A stretch of 64,000 nucleotides of DNA from Massiliimicrobium timonense (GCF_002160865.1 NZ_NFLJ01000002.1:49015-113014), one strand, 5' to 3'. Counted from the first letter of the stretch, positions 53,337-61,897 are shown. The notes: generated by a model not told the origin, from the letters alone. Translations and numbers: made by a program.

Positions 53337-53471
53337 TTATTTTTCCTCTCTTTCTCTAAATTCAGTCATGTGTCGGTCTGCTTCCTTGCCGACACTCATC
53401 ATGCACATCAGGACTACGCCCATTCCCATGCCAAGAGATACCAGCAGTAAATCCTTGATAAGTTCCAACAT
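53337..53471 (-). CDS. DUF3789-like small membrane protein
   Basis: This 44-codon gene encodes one hydrophobic helix (LLLVSLGMGMGVVLMCMMSVG, about residues 8-28) followed by a charged tail ending EREEK, as in DUF3789 proteins found beside TcpD in Tn916 relatives. AAGGAGAG precedes the ATG. Its stop directly adjoins the TcpD-like start. Confidence 0.7.
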   Translation of the reverse strand: MLELIKDLLLVSLGMGMGVVLMCMMSVGKEADRHMTEFREREEK

Positions 53472-53485
53472 TGTTTCACTCTCCT

Positions 53486-54733
53486 TTATTCTGTGATAAG
53501 TTCCTCTGTGTCCGCTGTCTGCTGTTCGATTATCTTCAAATGCTTTTCCGTCAGCTTTGCGTTATCCTCAATGGTTTTCAGATAGTCCGTCTGGTTGCCA
53601 GCATCTATCCTTTTCAGCATTTTCAGCGTAGGGGCGACCTGCCTGCTTATCCAGTTCAGCGTCCTTGCCAGTGTGTAAGGCTCTGGCTGGCTTGTCAGCT
53701 TGATAGGCGGTCTGTTTTCGCCCATGAAATACGCCCAGCGGTCATTGGTTTTCCAGTCCGTCTTTCGCTTGTCTGGCTCTCTGTCCACAAAGCGGATATA
53801 GTGACTGATAATAGAAAATGCCGTCTGTTCTGCGTCATAATCTGTCAGCAGTTCACGGACGGCATAATAGGCTCTTTCATCTTTCAGACGTATCTCGAAG
53901 CGGTTCTTTATGGGGGCTTCCTCTATCGGTATGCCAAGCCTTGCGTACTGCTCGTAGTTCTTCTCGTAACAGCAGAAGTAGACTTCCGATTTCAGAGAGC
54001 CGATATAGAGTGTGTGTCCCATGCCCGCCTTGTCCTGCTCGTTATGCTTTACCAGCTCCCCAGAAGCGTAGGACTTGAACGAACGGAACAAAGACACACA
54101 TTCCTCATTGTTGCATTTAGCGGTCAGCTCTGGTATGTCCAGTATTCCCGTCCTGTCATTGATTGCAAGGTCAAGGCGTTTCATTACACCGCCCTCAATC
54201 AGACAGTCCAAGAGGAAGTCATACCAGCTACGCCCCTGCGCCAGCAGATAGCTTTCAAACTGGCGACAGCCTTTCCCTTTCAGCTCTAGGAGCGTCCCTT
54301 TTTCCTCGTCCTGTGAGGTATAGACAAACACATCTCCCAGATAGTAATGCTCCGTGTACTTGTAATGCCCGTAGTCCTCATGGAGCATATAATCAATATT
54401 GAGCTTTAATATATCCCTGATAACGTGCTGAATGTCCAGCGTGGGGAAACGGATACGCACATAGTCAAAAAGCAGAAACATGGGAGCGTCTGGGTTGAAC
54501 TTCTCAACGGCTTCCATTAGTTTCTGCTTCCTATCCTCGGTCAGACTGACCTTTCCCGCTTCGATACGACTGAGATGTTCTCGGCTGATACCAGCCATTG
54601 TTGCAAGCCTTGTCTGGGAAACACCGTAAGATAAGCGTTTCTCTTTCAAGACGGTCAGAAAATCGGTTTCATTCAGTGTGATACCCCCAATCGTGAAAGT
54701 GTGATATTTTCCGCTAAATGTCACAGTCGGCAC
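53486..54733 (-). CDS. Tn916 Orf20-like relaxase (MobT, Rep_trans)
   Basis: This 415-residue protein has an N-terminal HTH (SQTRLATMAGISREHLSRIE, about residues 39-58) and a Rep_trans fold with the metal- and Tyr-bearing region around RLDLAINDRTG (about 184-194) and FEIRLKDERAYYA (about 275-287). It nicks oriT for conjugation and can start rolling-circle replication. The GTG start used here has no clear ribosome site, and a start a few codons downstream is possible. Confidence 0.92.
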   Translation of the reverse strand: MPTVTFSGKYHTFTIGGITLNETDFLTVLKEKRLSYGVSQTRLATMAGISREHLSRIEAGKVSLTEDRKQKLMEAVEKFNPDAPMFLLFDYVRIRFPTLDIQHVIRDILKLNIDYMLHEDYGHYKYTEHYYLGDVFVYTSQDEEKGTLLELKGKGCRQFESYLLAQGRSWYDFLLDCLIEGGVMKRLDLAINDRTGILDIPELTAKCNNEECVSLFRSFKSYASGELVKHNEQDKAGMGHTLYIGSLKSEVYFCCYEKNYEQYARLGIPIEEAPIKNRFEIRLKDERAYYAVRELLTDYDAEQTAFSIISHYIRFVDREPDKRKTDWKTNDRWAYFMGENRPPIKLTSQPEPYTLARTLNWISRQVAPTLKMLKRIDAGNQTDYLKTIEDNAKLTEKHLKIIEQQTADTEELITE

Positions 54734-54802
54734 GATTTTGGAAAATCCCTTGTACTTAGCGGGATTTCCAGCACTTTTGACTGTAGTTGCCAGCGGAATT
54801 GT

Positions 54803-54827
54803 ACCCCTCTGTTAGATACCGAGGGGT
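54803..54827. other. oriT of the Tn916-like element
   Basis: ACCCCTC (54803-54809) and GAGGGGT (54821-54827) flank GTTAGATACC-type sequence, matching the characteristic oriT stem of Tn916 (CCCC...GTATCTAACAG...GGGG on the opposite strand) and lying in the same relaxase-coupling protein gap. Confidence 0.85.
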
Positions 54828-54863
54828 TGAGGTGCTGGCGTGGCTTACGCCACACCAGCACGG

Positions 54864-56261
54864 CTAGTCCGTGCCGTCGCCTTTCGCTTCGCACGTCGCC
54901 GTCCCGTCCTGCCTTGCAAGGGCAAAAGAGCCGATAGCCTGTAAAAAGTCATGCCCCTTTGGTACAAGAGGTGTGTAAAACTCCGATATGACGCTTGTTC
55001 CCACATCACAGTAGCCACGCCCTTTGATACGCTTCTGGAAAAACTGTTTCTTCACATCACTTCCAAAGAGCATACCATAGCCAAGCTCGCTGATACGTCC
55101 CAAGCCCACACGGAAATTGAAGTTGTCCCTTATCCCGTCCGAGAAATACTTTGCGTCTGGTCGCTGGCAGGCAACGATAAGAAAATAGCCCGCCTGTCTG
55201 CCAAGCATGACGATTTTCTTTAGCTGGCTAAGTAGGCTCATGCTTTCCTTTGTCCCCAGCATTTCCAAGAACGCCACATACTCGTCAAAGATAAGGAAGC
55301 AGGGCGGTAAGCCCAGATAGGCATAGTTTTCTCCCGTCTTATAGTCGGGCATGGTTTTCATTTCTTCAGAACGTATCATCATGCCCTCATAGAACGCATT
55401 GACGCACTCTATCATATCTTCCTTTGTGTGGTACACGTTGTCCATGACCGTCCCCAAGTCCGCAAGGTCGGCGTTCTTCGGGTCTAAGATGTAAAGCACT
55501 GCGTCCGTCTGCAATAGGGCTTCAATGATTGTCAGCAGGAAGTAGGTCTTACCCCCGCCAGTCCCGCCACAGATAAGAGCGTGGGGGAGAGCGTCATATT
55601 CCCAGACAAGGTTCTTCATCAGTCGCAAGCCCCCGTTTTCAGCTCGCACTTCGTCAATCCTGATACGGTTTGCTATCATGTCATAGAGAAGCGTGTACTC
55701 GATGTAGCCGTCATGCAAGGTCTTGTCGGTCAGCTCACAGTAAAGCCCGCTTTCCAGCTTATCTTCCAGCCTTAGTAGCTGGTCTTGATACTTGCCAAGC
55801 GTGATTTCACAACTGATATGGAGCAAGCCCGTATCCATTTGATAATAGACTTTCGGAAACCAGACGATTTTTTCCCTTGATCTGCCAGAAGACAGGTCAG
55901 TGAAAAAACCGCTGTCCTGCACCGTATCGGCTTCATACCACTTGTTTTGCAGTATCATTCTCGCCAGCTTCTGGCGGTGCAACAGCTTCTTGAAGCTGTC
56001 ATAGCGGAAGCGGTAATAAAGAAAAGCGACCAATGCACAGACACCAGTCGCTATCAAAATTGTTATGAAGTTGTAAGGGGAAAGCGTCAAGCCGTTATTA
56101 AGCAGGCTGAAATGCTCCCAGTCAGTACGCATGAGCTGTCCCATGTTCAGTAGCAGTAGAACAGCTATAAACAGGAACAGGAGCGTACCAGCGCAGAAGC
56201 GGTACACAAGGTTCTTGTCGCTGGCTCTGATACGCTTTCCCTTGTATTTGTAAAAGCTCAT
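54864..56261 (-). CDS. Tn916 Orf21-like FtsK/SpoIIIE coupling ATPase
   Basis: This 465-residue protein has two N-terminal transmembrane helices (about residues 25-45 and 60-80) and an FtsK-type motor. Its Walker A is GGTGGGKTYF (about 233-242) and Walker B is CFLIFDEYVAF (about 322-332). It delivers the relaxase-bound strand to the channel. I chose the ATG at 56261, which follows AAAGGGGT; the in-frame GTG at 56267 overlaps the site. Confidence 0.93.
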   Translation of the reverse strand: MSFYKYKGKRIRASDKNLVYRFCAGTLLFLFIAVLLLLNMGQLMRTDWEHFSLLNNGLTLSPYNFITILIATGVCALVAFLYYRFRYDSFKKLLHRQKLARMILQNKWYEADTVQDSGFFTDLSSGRSREKIVWFPKVYYQMDTGLLHISCEITLGKYQDQLLRLEDKLESGLYCELTDKTLHDGYIEYTLLYDMIANRIRIDEVRAENGGLRLMKNLVWEYDALPHALICGGTGGGKTYFLLTIIEALLQTDAVLYILDPKNADLADLGTVMDNVYHTKEDMIECVNAFYEGMMIRSEEMKTMPDYKTGENYAYLGLPPCFLIFDEYVAFLEMLGTKESMSLLSQLKKIVMLGRQAGYFLIVACQRPDAKYFSDGIRDNFNFRVGLGRISELGYGMLFGSDVKKQFFQKRIKGRGYCDVGTSVISEFYTPLVPKGHDFLQAIGSFALARQDGTATCEAKGDGTD

Positions 56262-56285
56262 AAACACCCCTTTCTGGATATGGAA

Positions 56286-56314
56286 AAGCGGTCAATCGTA
56301 TAGACTAACCGCTT
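56286..56314 (-). terminator. Repeated hairpin terminator, copy 2
   Basis: AAGCGGTCAATCG-A-TAGACTAACCGCTT differs from the 51836 copy at one position, and the shared homology runs on into GTTGTTAAAC on its plus-strand right. It follows the lipoprotein gene on the minus strand. Confidence 0.7.
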
Positions 56315-56368
56315 ATAATACTGAATATGAAGTTGTTAAACTGAGATTTGCTGATTTGTTCCAGTAAA

Positions 56369-56743
56369 TCACTCCGCACTTTCTACTACGAATTTTACGC
56401 TTCCCTTTGTTTTTTCGCCAGTTACTGTTACTGTATATGTTCCGCTTTCTTCTACCTCAACATCATAGTCTACTGAAAAGAAAATGCCTTCACTTTCAGC
56501 GATAGGTTCATCATCATTTTTCTGAATTTTATATGATAACTGACCGTCCTCAATTACAATTTCCGTATGAATGGTATCCCCAGCTTCAACAACTAAATCT
56601 TGAGAATCAGTAGTATTAAACGCTGTATATTCCATAATTAGTTGCTTGTCATTTCCTGTTCTGCTTCCATTGAAGTCTGGTGAACAAGCTGTTAGTGATG
56701 TAATAAGAAATATAGCACTAAAAATAGTTATAATTTTTTTCAT
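56369..56743 (-). CDS. Small lipoprotein
   Basis: This 124-residue protein starts with a lipoprotein signal peptide and lipobox LTAC (Cys about residue 19), followed by an all-beta domain (about 45-120) ending in a Val-rich strand. The mature protein would sit on the outer face of the membrane. It is AT-rich, lies between the coupling ATPase and DUF961-side genes and has no Tn916 counterpart, so it is probable cargo. Its function is unknown. Confidence 0.75.
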   Translation of the reverse strand: MKKIITIFSAIFLITSLTACSPDFNGSRTGNDKQLIMEYTAFNTTDSQDLVVEAGDTIHTEIVIEDGQLSYKIQKNDDEPIAESEGIFFSVDYDVEVEESGTYTVTVTGEKTKGSVKFVVESAE

Positions 56744-56903
56744 TGTTTCACCTCAAATTCCAATCTACAAGGATATTATACTTCTATTCAGTATTTCTTA
56801 CAATGAAAATGTGCTTCACTAATTTTTTTAAGTTGTTCCTACGGAGCGTTGTTCTTTGGACTTCCTGTGTTCGGTTTCTTTATAAGCCAATCATTCCCTT
56901 TCA

Positions 56904-57161
56904 TCAGTAACAGCCGATATAGGTAAATGTCCTACTGGCTGGGTTTTGCCAGTCTAAAGCATGGACGGAAAACTGAAACGTGTACCAGCATTTATCCACG
57001 CTGATGTAGTCTGGCATGGACACATTTACCATACCGTCCATTTGACAGCCACAGTCCTGTATTGCCTGTGTCAGCATAGAGTAAGCCAGCCAGCGGTACT
57101 CTGGAAGTGCGGTTTCTCGAAACTCCCTTTCGTATTCCACATAGCCTACAATCTCTCCCAT
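56904..57161 (-). CDS. Conserved Tn916-family small protein
   Basis: This 85-residue protein (MGEIVGYVEYERE start, WLAYSML, IGCY end) is soluble and aromatic-rich with two cysteines in CGCQ. It sits 3 bases after the DUF961 gene stop, in the operon of Tn916-like transfer genes. I know no function. A possible 21-codon frame overlaps its stop by one base (56839-56904). Confidence 0.65.
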   Translation of the reverse strand: MGEIVGYVEYEREFRETALPEYRWLAYSMLTQAIQDCGCQMDGMVNVSMPDYISVDKCWYTFQFSVHALDWQNPASRTFTYIGCY

Positions 57162-57164
57162 AAG

Positions 57165-57557
57165 CTACTTCTGGTTTTTCTGCTGTCCCTGCGGAGCGTG
57201 GCTCTGCGGATTGCCTGCTGGCTGATTTCCTTTGTTCTTCAAAACAATGTCGTCTGCCTTAATGTACCACTCCACATCAGCCCCTCGGTAGTTGGCGTTC
57301 GCCACCGTATCGGCAACAGGATTGACAAGCTCTACCTCGGCATTGTAGAGATAGTCCTTGACGGGGATTTCCGCTGGGATAGATACCTGTATCGTGCGTT
57401 CCTGCTGACTGCACTTCAAGTCGTAGGTTCTGCGCTTGATTTCCTCGGTAGTCGTCCCGTCCTCATTCTCCACACGCACCTCATGTCTAAGGGCAGAGAA
57501 CTTCAATACCCCAAAGGTCTTTTCCTTATCTAATACAATTCCATTCGCTAATCTCAT
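57165..57557 (-). CDS. Tn916 Orf22-like DUF961 protein
   Basis: This 130-residue YdcP/DUF961 protein has the family core FGVLKFSAL (about residues 14-22), RRTYDLKCSQQ, VELVNPVAD (about 76-84) and YIKADDIVL (about 97-105), then a low-complexity PxGNPQSHAPQGQQ tail. DUF961 proteins are ICE-encoded accessory factors of unclear role. It lies 15 bases after its paralogue. Confidence 0.9.
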   Translation of the reverse strand: MRLANGIVLDKEKTFGVLKFSALRHEVRVENEDGTTTEEIKRRTYDLKCSQQERTIQVSIPAEIPVKDYLYNAEVELVNPVADTVANANYRGADVEWYIKADDIVLKNKGNQPAGNPQSHAPQGQQKNQK

Positions 57558-57572
57558 AATCAGATACCCCCT

Positions 57573-57899
57573 TTACTTGCTTTCCTCGGCTGGAAGCATA
57601 TCATCAGCCGTTAAGATATAGTTTGTGTAGCCACGACCTCGCACGTTCTTTCCCTCTGCGGTAATCTTCGGGTTGACGAGCTTCACTTTCTGCTCGTACT
57701 TGAAACGCTTCTCCCCAGCCTTTGCGGGAAGAATGACGACAATATCATCTGCTCGCTGAATGTCGGAATAAAGGTTGTAGCTTCTGGTTACGGGAACATA
57801 GCGACCATTGACACGCTGTTGCTCCACTTCATTTTCTCCTGCAAACTCCAAGTTTCCAAAGGTCTGCGCCATGTTCGGCACGATATATTTTAATTTCAT
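57573..57899 (-). CDS. Tn916 Orf23-like DUF961 protein
   Basis: This 108-residue paralogue of the next gene has FGNLEFAGE (about residues 14-22), RSYNLYSDIQ, VKLVNPKIT (about 72-80) and YILTADDML (about 94-102). It lacks the low-complexity tail. It is the first small gene after the surface-protein gene in the minus-strand direction and probably the start of the transfer operon. Confidence 0.9.
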   Translation of the reverse strand: MKLKYIVPNMAQTFGNLEFAGENEVEQQRVNGRYVPVTRSYNLYSDIQRADDIVVILPAKAGEKRFKYEQKVKLVNPKITAEGKNVRGRGYTNYILTADDMLPAEESK

Positions 57900-58093
57900 G
57901 TGTTCTTACCTCATTTCTTTTTTGATTTTGATATGCGGGGAGCTACACTCCCCACGCCCCTTGTGTACTGTTCTTTTCCGTCAATCCGCAAGCAGATTAA
58001 CAGAAAAGGAACAGTTTAAATTATCATTTTCTGGCACGTCAGAATAGACGGCGGGGAACGGGATTTCTTCAACATCATGGCTGTACCGTCCTG

Positions 58094-61000
58094 TTAAGAG
58101 CGTTTACGGCGTCTGATGAAATATGTCCCTGCTACGCCAGCACCAGAAAGGGCGAATAGTCCCAAGAAGAAAGCGATATTTGTGTTATCGCCTGTCTTTG
58201 GAGAGTTGCCCGTTCTGCTCGGTGTATCTGGTGTATCAGGTGTAGTCGGCTGTTCTGGTGTCGGTTCTTCTGGTGTGTCTGGCACTTCTTTGACCGTTAC
58301 CGTCTGCCCCTCGTCCTCAATGTCCTTATGCTCCGTAACCTTTACTGGCTCGTCTGGATTGCTTAAATCGTACAATTCCTCAAAGGTTACAAGGGATTTT
58401 CCGCTAAGTGAGGAAGCGTCAAAGGTAAAGGTAATCTCTACTTTCATGCTTTCGCTGTCGGCGGTAAAGGTGTAGTCATTCTCTACACGTTCCCCATTGA
58501 TAAGAAGCTCTGCATTTTCTTCTTTTAACATCTGCCAGCCTTTTAACTGATATTTTGTACCGATTTCCAAGCCCTCAAGAGTAACCGTGTCAATGATAGT
58601 TACGTCTTTTCCTGCTTCAATCTCTTTTTCTCCGTCCTCGCTGGTCGCTGTGGTATGGATAGAGATAATGCGCTCTGTGATGAGTACGGTCTGTCCCTCG
58701 TCCTCAATGTCCTTGTGTTCCGCCACCTTTACAGGTTCGTCCTCATTAGAGAGGTCATATAATTCCTCAAAGGTTACAAGGTTCTGTCCGCCAAGGGCAG
58801 AAGCATTGAATGTATATTCCATTTCAATCTTCATTTCTTCATCATCAGCGGTAAAGGTGTAGCTGTTTTCTACACGTTCCCCATTGATAAGAAGCTCTGC
58901 ATTTTCTTCTTTCAACATCTGCCAGCCTGTAAGCTGGTACTTTGTGCCTTTCTCCAATCCGTCAAGGGTAACAGTATCAATGACCGTAACTTCTTTTCCT
59001 GCCACGATTACTTTTTCCCCGTCTGTGCCTGTGGCAGTGGTATGGATAGAGATTTCTTTCTCATATTCATCTGTGAGCGTCCCTAAATCAACGGTTACGT
59101 TGTTTCGTGATACCACGATTTCAAAGGCAGGGATAAGTTCAAAGCCTTTGTTGCTTTCACAGCGCAATTCTTCAATGATATAGGTGTCATAGAGTAATGC
59201 GCCTTTGGTGTCGTCTGGCTCGGAAGCCCCAAACCAGATACCGTCCTCGCTGGTCTTGCCCTCGTTGGTGTTGTACTTGTGGGAAGCCCAGTCAGAAGAA
59301 GTGGAGAACTGCCCGTTGTCGTCTGTTACGATTACATGGCTTTCTCCTGTCGTCTTGCTTGTGATCCTGAACGGAACATCAGCAAGACGCTTATGTGTGC
59401 CAGCCCCAATCTTGACACCCTCTAAGTCGCCACGCTTAATCTGGTTATAGACAGAGTGGCTTTCGTCTGTAAGGTCAATGATTTTCCCATTCTCTGTGAT
59501 TTCAAATTCAACTGCCTTTGCGCCGTCTGTGAGATAGCCGTTCGGAGCTTTGCTTTCCTCGATACGGTATTTCCCGTAAGGCAAGAGGTCAGCAGAAGTA
59601 GAAGCGATACCGTCAATGCCTGTCTGGATTGTCTTTACCACTTCATTTTTCTGGTAGAGTTTCCCCTCAACAAGCACCGCACTGTCATTTAGGGAAATGA
59701 TTGCAAATTCAGCGTCTTTCAAGGTTGCGCTTCCCTGTGCTTTCGTGTCGCTCGTTTCCAAGTCCCTTTTCTGGATTTTCACACCGCCACGGATAACCAT
59801 GTCAGATACATGGTACTGGTTGCTTCCAGAAAGTACGGCAAGGTCGCCGTCCTCGGTAATCTGTGTTACATAGATACCTTTCATCTGTTCTTCACTGCCA
59901 TTCGCCTGCATATACGCACCGTCAAGAAGATAGCCACTAGGAGCTTTTGTTTCCTCAACGGTCAATGTCCCAAGCGGAAGCACGTTCTTTCCGTCCTGTG
60001 TATAGAAGCTGTCCCCTGATACCTTGTATTCATCAGCAAGGCGGGAAACGTAATGGATAGTGCCGTCACTGTCTTTTTCAGCGATTGTCTTTGTTACCCA
60101 TGTCTTTGTGGGTTCAGCAGGGAGATTGTCTGCGGTATAGTGTCCCGCATAGAATTTCCATGTGAACTCTGCGCCCTCTAAGGAAGCATTTCCCTGCGGA
60201 GCGTCTTTCTGGGTTTCCATGTCAATCTTTAAAAGCTCAATAAGCGTATCGGTAACTTTTGGTGTGTCCGATACTTTTAAGGTCGTTGTCTTGCCAGCTT
60301 CCACCTTTAAGGAATACACGGTCTTATCCACCTTATATCCTGCGGGTGCGGATAATTCCCTGATATACACTGTGCCAGCCTTTACTTCCACAGTGTCAGT
60401 ATTCCCGCTGTTATCTGTCGTAAGGGTGGCAAGCTGTTTCGTACAGCCTTTATCAGAATAGACACCATACGTTGCGCCGGCGATTGAGTAAAGCCCGTTC
60501 CCGTCTGTAATGCTGGCATTACTGGAAGTCTTTTTCAAAGTGGCATTTCCTACGGCAAGTTTCGCCCAGAACTGTCCTATGTCCTGTCCCTCGCCAGAGT
60601 AGATGTAACCGCCACACTCATAGCGTCCCTTGTTCTCTTTGACAAAGGCTTTTGCCCCAGAATACACTTCGTCCTGTACAGCTTTTGGAATTTCATCATA
60701 AGAAGCTCGCACGTTGTCGCACTGCCAGCCAAGATGAACGCTCAATCTCTGCCAGACAACACACTGCTTCAAGAGATAGACGTGCTGACTGCTTAATCCG
60801 CTGTGGTTCTTTGCGTACTGGCTGACGTACTCAATGGAGAGGGCAACATCTGAAATCTGGTCGGCACTCATGCGGGTGCTTGCGTCCACTCTGGTCTTAT
60901 AGCCGTTTCGGAAGTTCGTGTTAATGTCCACGCAGAAAGCGTCCTCTCCCTCAACGGTCATGTGTCCCTCATTGAATGTCGAACCGATAGAGCCGTCATT

Positions 61001-61147
61001 CATTACCTTTTCCACGATACCGACACGTTCCGCACTTTCTGTCCAGTATTGCTTTTCAGAAGCATGGACGGCGGTAGTCGGCATAGCAGTAACGATAGTC
61101 GCAAGGGCAAGGAAGCCCGTAGCTAATCGCTTTAATATCTTTTTCAT
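58094..61147 (-). CDS. LPxTG-type surface protein with SpaA and VaFE repeats
   Basis: This 1017-residue protein has a signal peptide (about residues 1-30), a thioester-type adhesin domain (with FCVDINTN, about 71-78), several SpaA/Cna_B isopeptide domains (about 205-680), two near-identical VaFE repeats starting SIHTTAT (about 697 and 829), and a Pro/Thr-rich stalk. A sortase signal NSPKTGDN (about 984), transmembrane helix and RRRKRS end follow. It would be anchored to peptidoglycan and may aid adhesion or mating contacts. It lies at the transposon end, upstream of the transfer genes. Confidence 0.92.
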   Translation of the reverse strand: MKKILKRLATGFLALATIVTAMPTTAVHASEKQYWTESAERVGIVEKVMNDGSIGSTFNEGHMTVEGEDAFCVDINTNFRNGYKTRVDASTRMSADQISDVALSIEYVSQYAKNHSGLSSQHVYLLKQCVVWQRLSVHLGWQCDNVRASYDEIPKAVQDEVYSGAKAFVKENKGRYECGGYIYSGEGQDIGQFWAKLAVGNATLKKTSSNASITDGNGLYSIAGATYGVYSDKGCTKQLATLTTDNSGNTDTVEVKAGTVYIRELSAPAGYKVDKTVYSLKVEAGKTTTLKVSDTPKVTDTLIELLKIDMETQKDAPQGNASLEGAEFTWKFYAGHYTADNLPAEPTKTWVTKTIAEKDSDGTIHYVSRLADEYKVSGDSFYTQDGKNVLPLGTLTVEETKAPSGYLLDGAYMQANGSEEQMKGIYVTQITEDGDLAVLSGSNQYHVSDMVIRGGVKIQKRDLETSDTKAQGSATLKDAEFAIISLNDSAVLVEGKLYQKNEVVKTIQTGIDGIASTSADLLPYGKYRIEESKAPNGYLTDGAKAVEFEITENGKIIDLTDESHSVYNQIKRGDLEGVKIGAGTHKRLADVPFRITSKTTGESHVIVTDDNGQFSTSSDWASHKYNTNEGKTSEDGIWFGASEPDDTKGALLYDTYIIEELRCESNKGFELIPAFEIVVSRNNVTVDLGTLTDEYEKEISIHTTATGTDGEKVIVAGKEVTVIDTVTLDGLEKGTKYQLTGWQMLKEENAELLINGERVENSYTFTADDEEMKIEMEYTFNASALGGQNLVTFEELYDLSNEDEPVKVAEHKDIEDEGQTVLITERIISIHTTATSEDGEKEIEAGKDVTIIDTVTLEGLEIGTKYQLKGWQMLKEENAELLINGERVENDYTFTADSESMKVEITFTFDASSLSGKSLVTFEELYDLSNPDEPVKVTEHKDIEDEGQTVTVKEVPDTPEEPTPEQPTTPDTPDTPSRTGNSPKTGDNTNIAFFLGLFALSGAGVAGTYFIRRRKRS

Positions 61148-61338
61148 AGCTTAAATTCTCCTTTCGTTGGATATAGAAAAAGCCGTCCATTTCTGAACGG
61201 CTGGAAATAGAAAAGGAACGTCAGTACAGGCGTTCCATAATCTACTTGCGATATTCAATTTTTATGTTTTCAATACTGATGTACAAAACTGTATCTTCTC
61301 ATATCAGGACTTTTCAGTGCGTCAGAGCTTGCTCGATT

Positions 61339-61359
61339 GTAGTAAATTCGTAGTAAATT
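61339..61359 (+). repeat. Right DR2-type integrase arm sites
   Basis: A second exact copy of the 21-base GTAGTAAATTC-GTAGTAAATT pair. It is in the same orientation as the left copy, about 190 bases upstream of the surface-protein start. The transposon terminus should lie shortly to the right. Confidence 0.75.
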
Positions 61360-61601
61360 GCTAGTTTTAAGTCCTCTGAAAATGCGATAAATACAGTGTT
61401 TTAGGGGATAATTCGGTTTTTAGGAAAGATTTTGATTTAATATTATAATACATTAAAATTATTCAAATAATAGAAATGAAAAGAATGACCAATATTAATA
61501 CATAGTAAAAAAGTTATATTTATTCAATAAGTTAGAACTATATATGAATGTCAAAAGTTTGATTAGTATAGCTGATTATAATTTTATGATATAGAACATC
61601 A

Positions 61602-61647
61602 TTTGATACTAAGCAACCTGAAAGAACGATTCTAATTTGATACTATT
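61602..61647. repeat. TTTGATACTA repeats near the right end of element B
   Basis: TTTGATACTAA (61602) and TTTGATACTATT (61636) match, in inverted orientation, AATAGTATCAA (34630) and AATAGTATCA (34731) at the left end of element B. They are candidate arm sites of a guaA-type integrase. The rest of 61360-61746 holds no gene, only AT-rich sequence and a small TTATTAAC/GTTAATAA hairpin (61709-61732). Confidence 0.5.
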
Positions 61648-61746
61648 GATTTATCAAAAGAATAGAACAAAGCAAAAAGCATATAGAAAATAGTTGATTT
61701 TTAAAAAATTATTAACCTAAATAAGTTAATAAAAATATATTTTCGG

Positions 61747-61762
61747 GCGAGTTCGAATAGTA
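61747..61762 (+). repeat. Third att copy: right end of element B
   Basis: GCGAGTTCGAATAGTA is identical to 34620-34635 and includes the guaA core GAGTTCGAATA. What lies to the right is either the original chromosome or a further element. Confidence 0.8.
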
Positions 61763-61782
61763 AAAGATGCATTATTTATTTT

Positions 61783-61817
61783 ATATGACAGGCAATTTAT
61801 GGAATTGCCTGTCATAT
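61783..61817 (+). terminator. Strong hairpin after the third att copy
   Basis: A perfect 15-bp stem (ATATGACAGGCAATT, 61783-61797, with 61803-61817) closes a 5-base loop. It has no long T run. It could be the original guaA terminator, displaced by the insertions, or belong to the next element. Confidence 0.65.
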
Positions 61818-61897
61818 ATTAAATATAACTTTTTAAATACTCTTAATTAAAAAATGTTGCCAACATAATATTTATAAGAAGGGGAGTAAAATAATTT

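Larger units (their letters stand above)
37330..61440. mobile_element. Tn916-family conjugative transposon (ends approximate)
   Basis: Gene order and protein patterns follow Tn916 on the minus strand: int, xis, orf8, orf7, orf9-like, then cargo in place of tet(M), then orf13 to orf23. The segment is visibly richer in G and C than its surroundings. DR2-type arm sites mark both ends (37464 and 61339), and the true termini should lie about 50-150 bases outside them. Exact ends are not fixed because I could not match terminal repeats. Confidence 0.88.
34622..61759. mobile_element. Element B: integrase-less guaA-site element carrying a nested transposon
   Basis: This segment is bounded by the second and third GAGTTCGAATA copies. 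Without the nested Tn916-like transposon it is only about 3 kb. It holds a terminator, a CIRCE-like promoter, one ATPase gene and a right end with TTGATACTA repeats. It has no integrase for this site, so it looks like a cis-mobilizable element or a decayed island that depends on the element A integrase. That dependence is inferred. Confidence 0.68.

Noticed and set aside
56839..56904. 21-codon frame overlapping the stop of the small Tn916-family gene
   Set aside because: It is very short. Its NTGSPKNNAP end resembles the tail of the DUF961 protein, so a relic is more likely than a functional peptide.
37464..61359. The 21-base direct repeats as target-site duplications of the transposon
   Set aside because: They contain tandem GTAGTAAATT units that match Tn916-type Int arm sites and lie inside the transposon, so they are binding sites and not duplicated target DNA.
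61783..61817. Simple intrinsic terminator reading of the strong hairpin
   Set aside because: Kept only as a probable terminator because no immediate T run follows the stem. It may instead be a recombination or processing structure.
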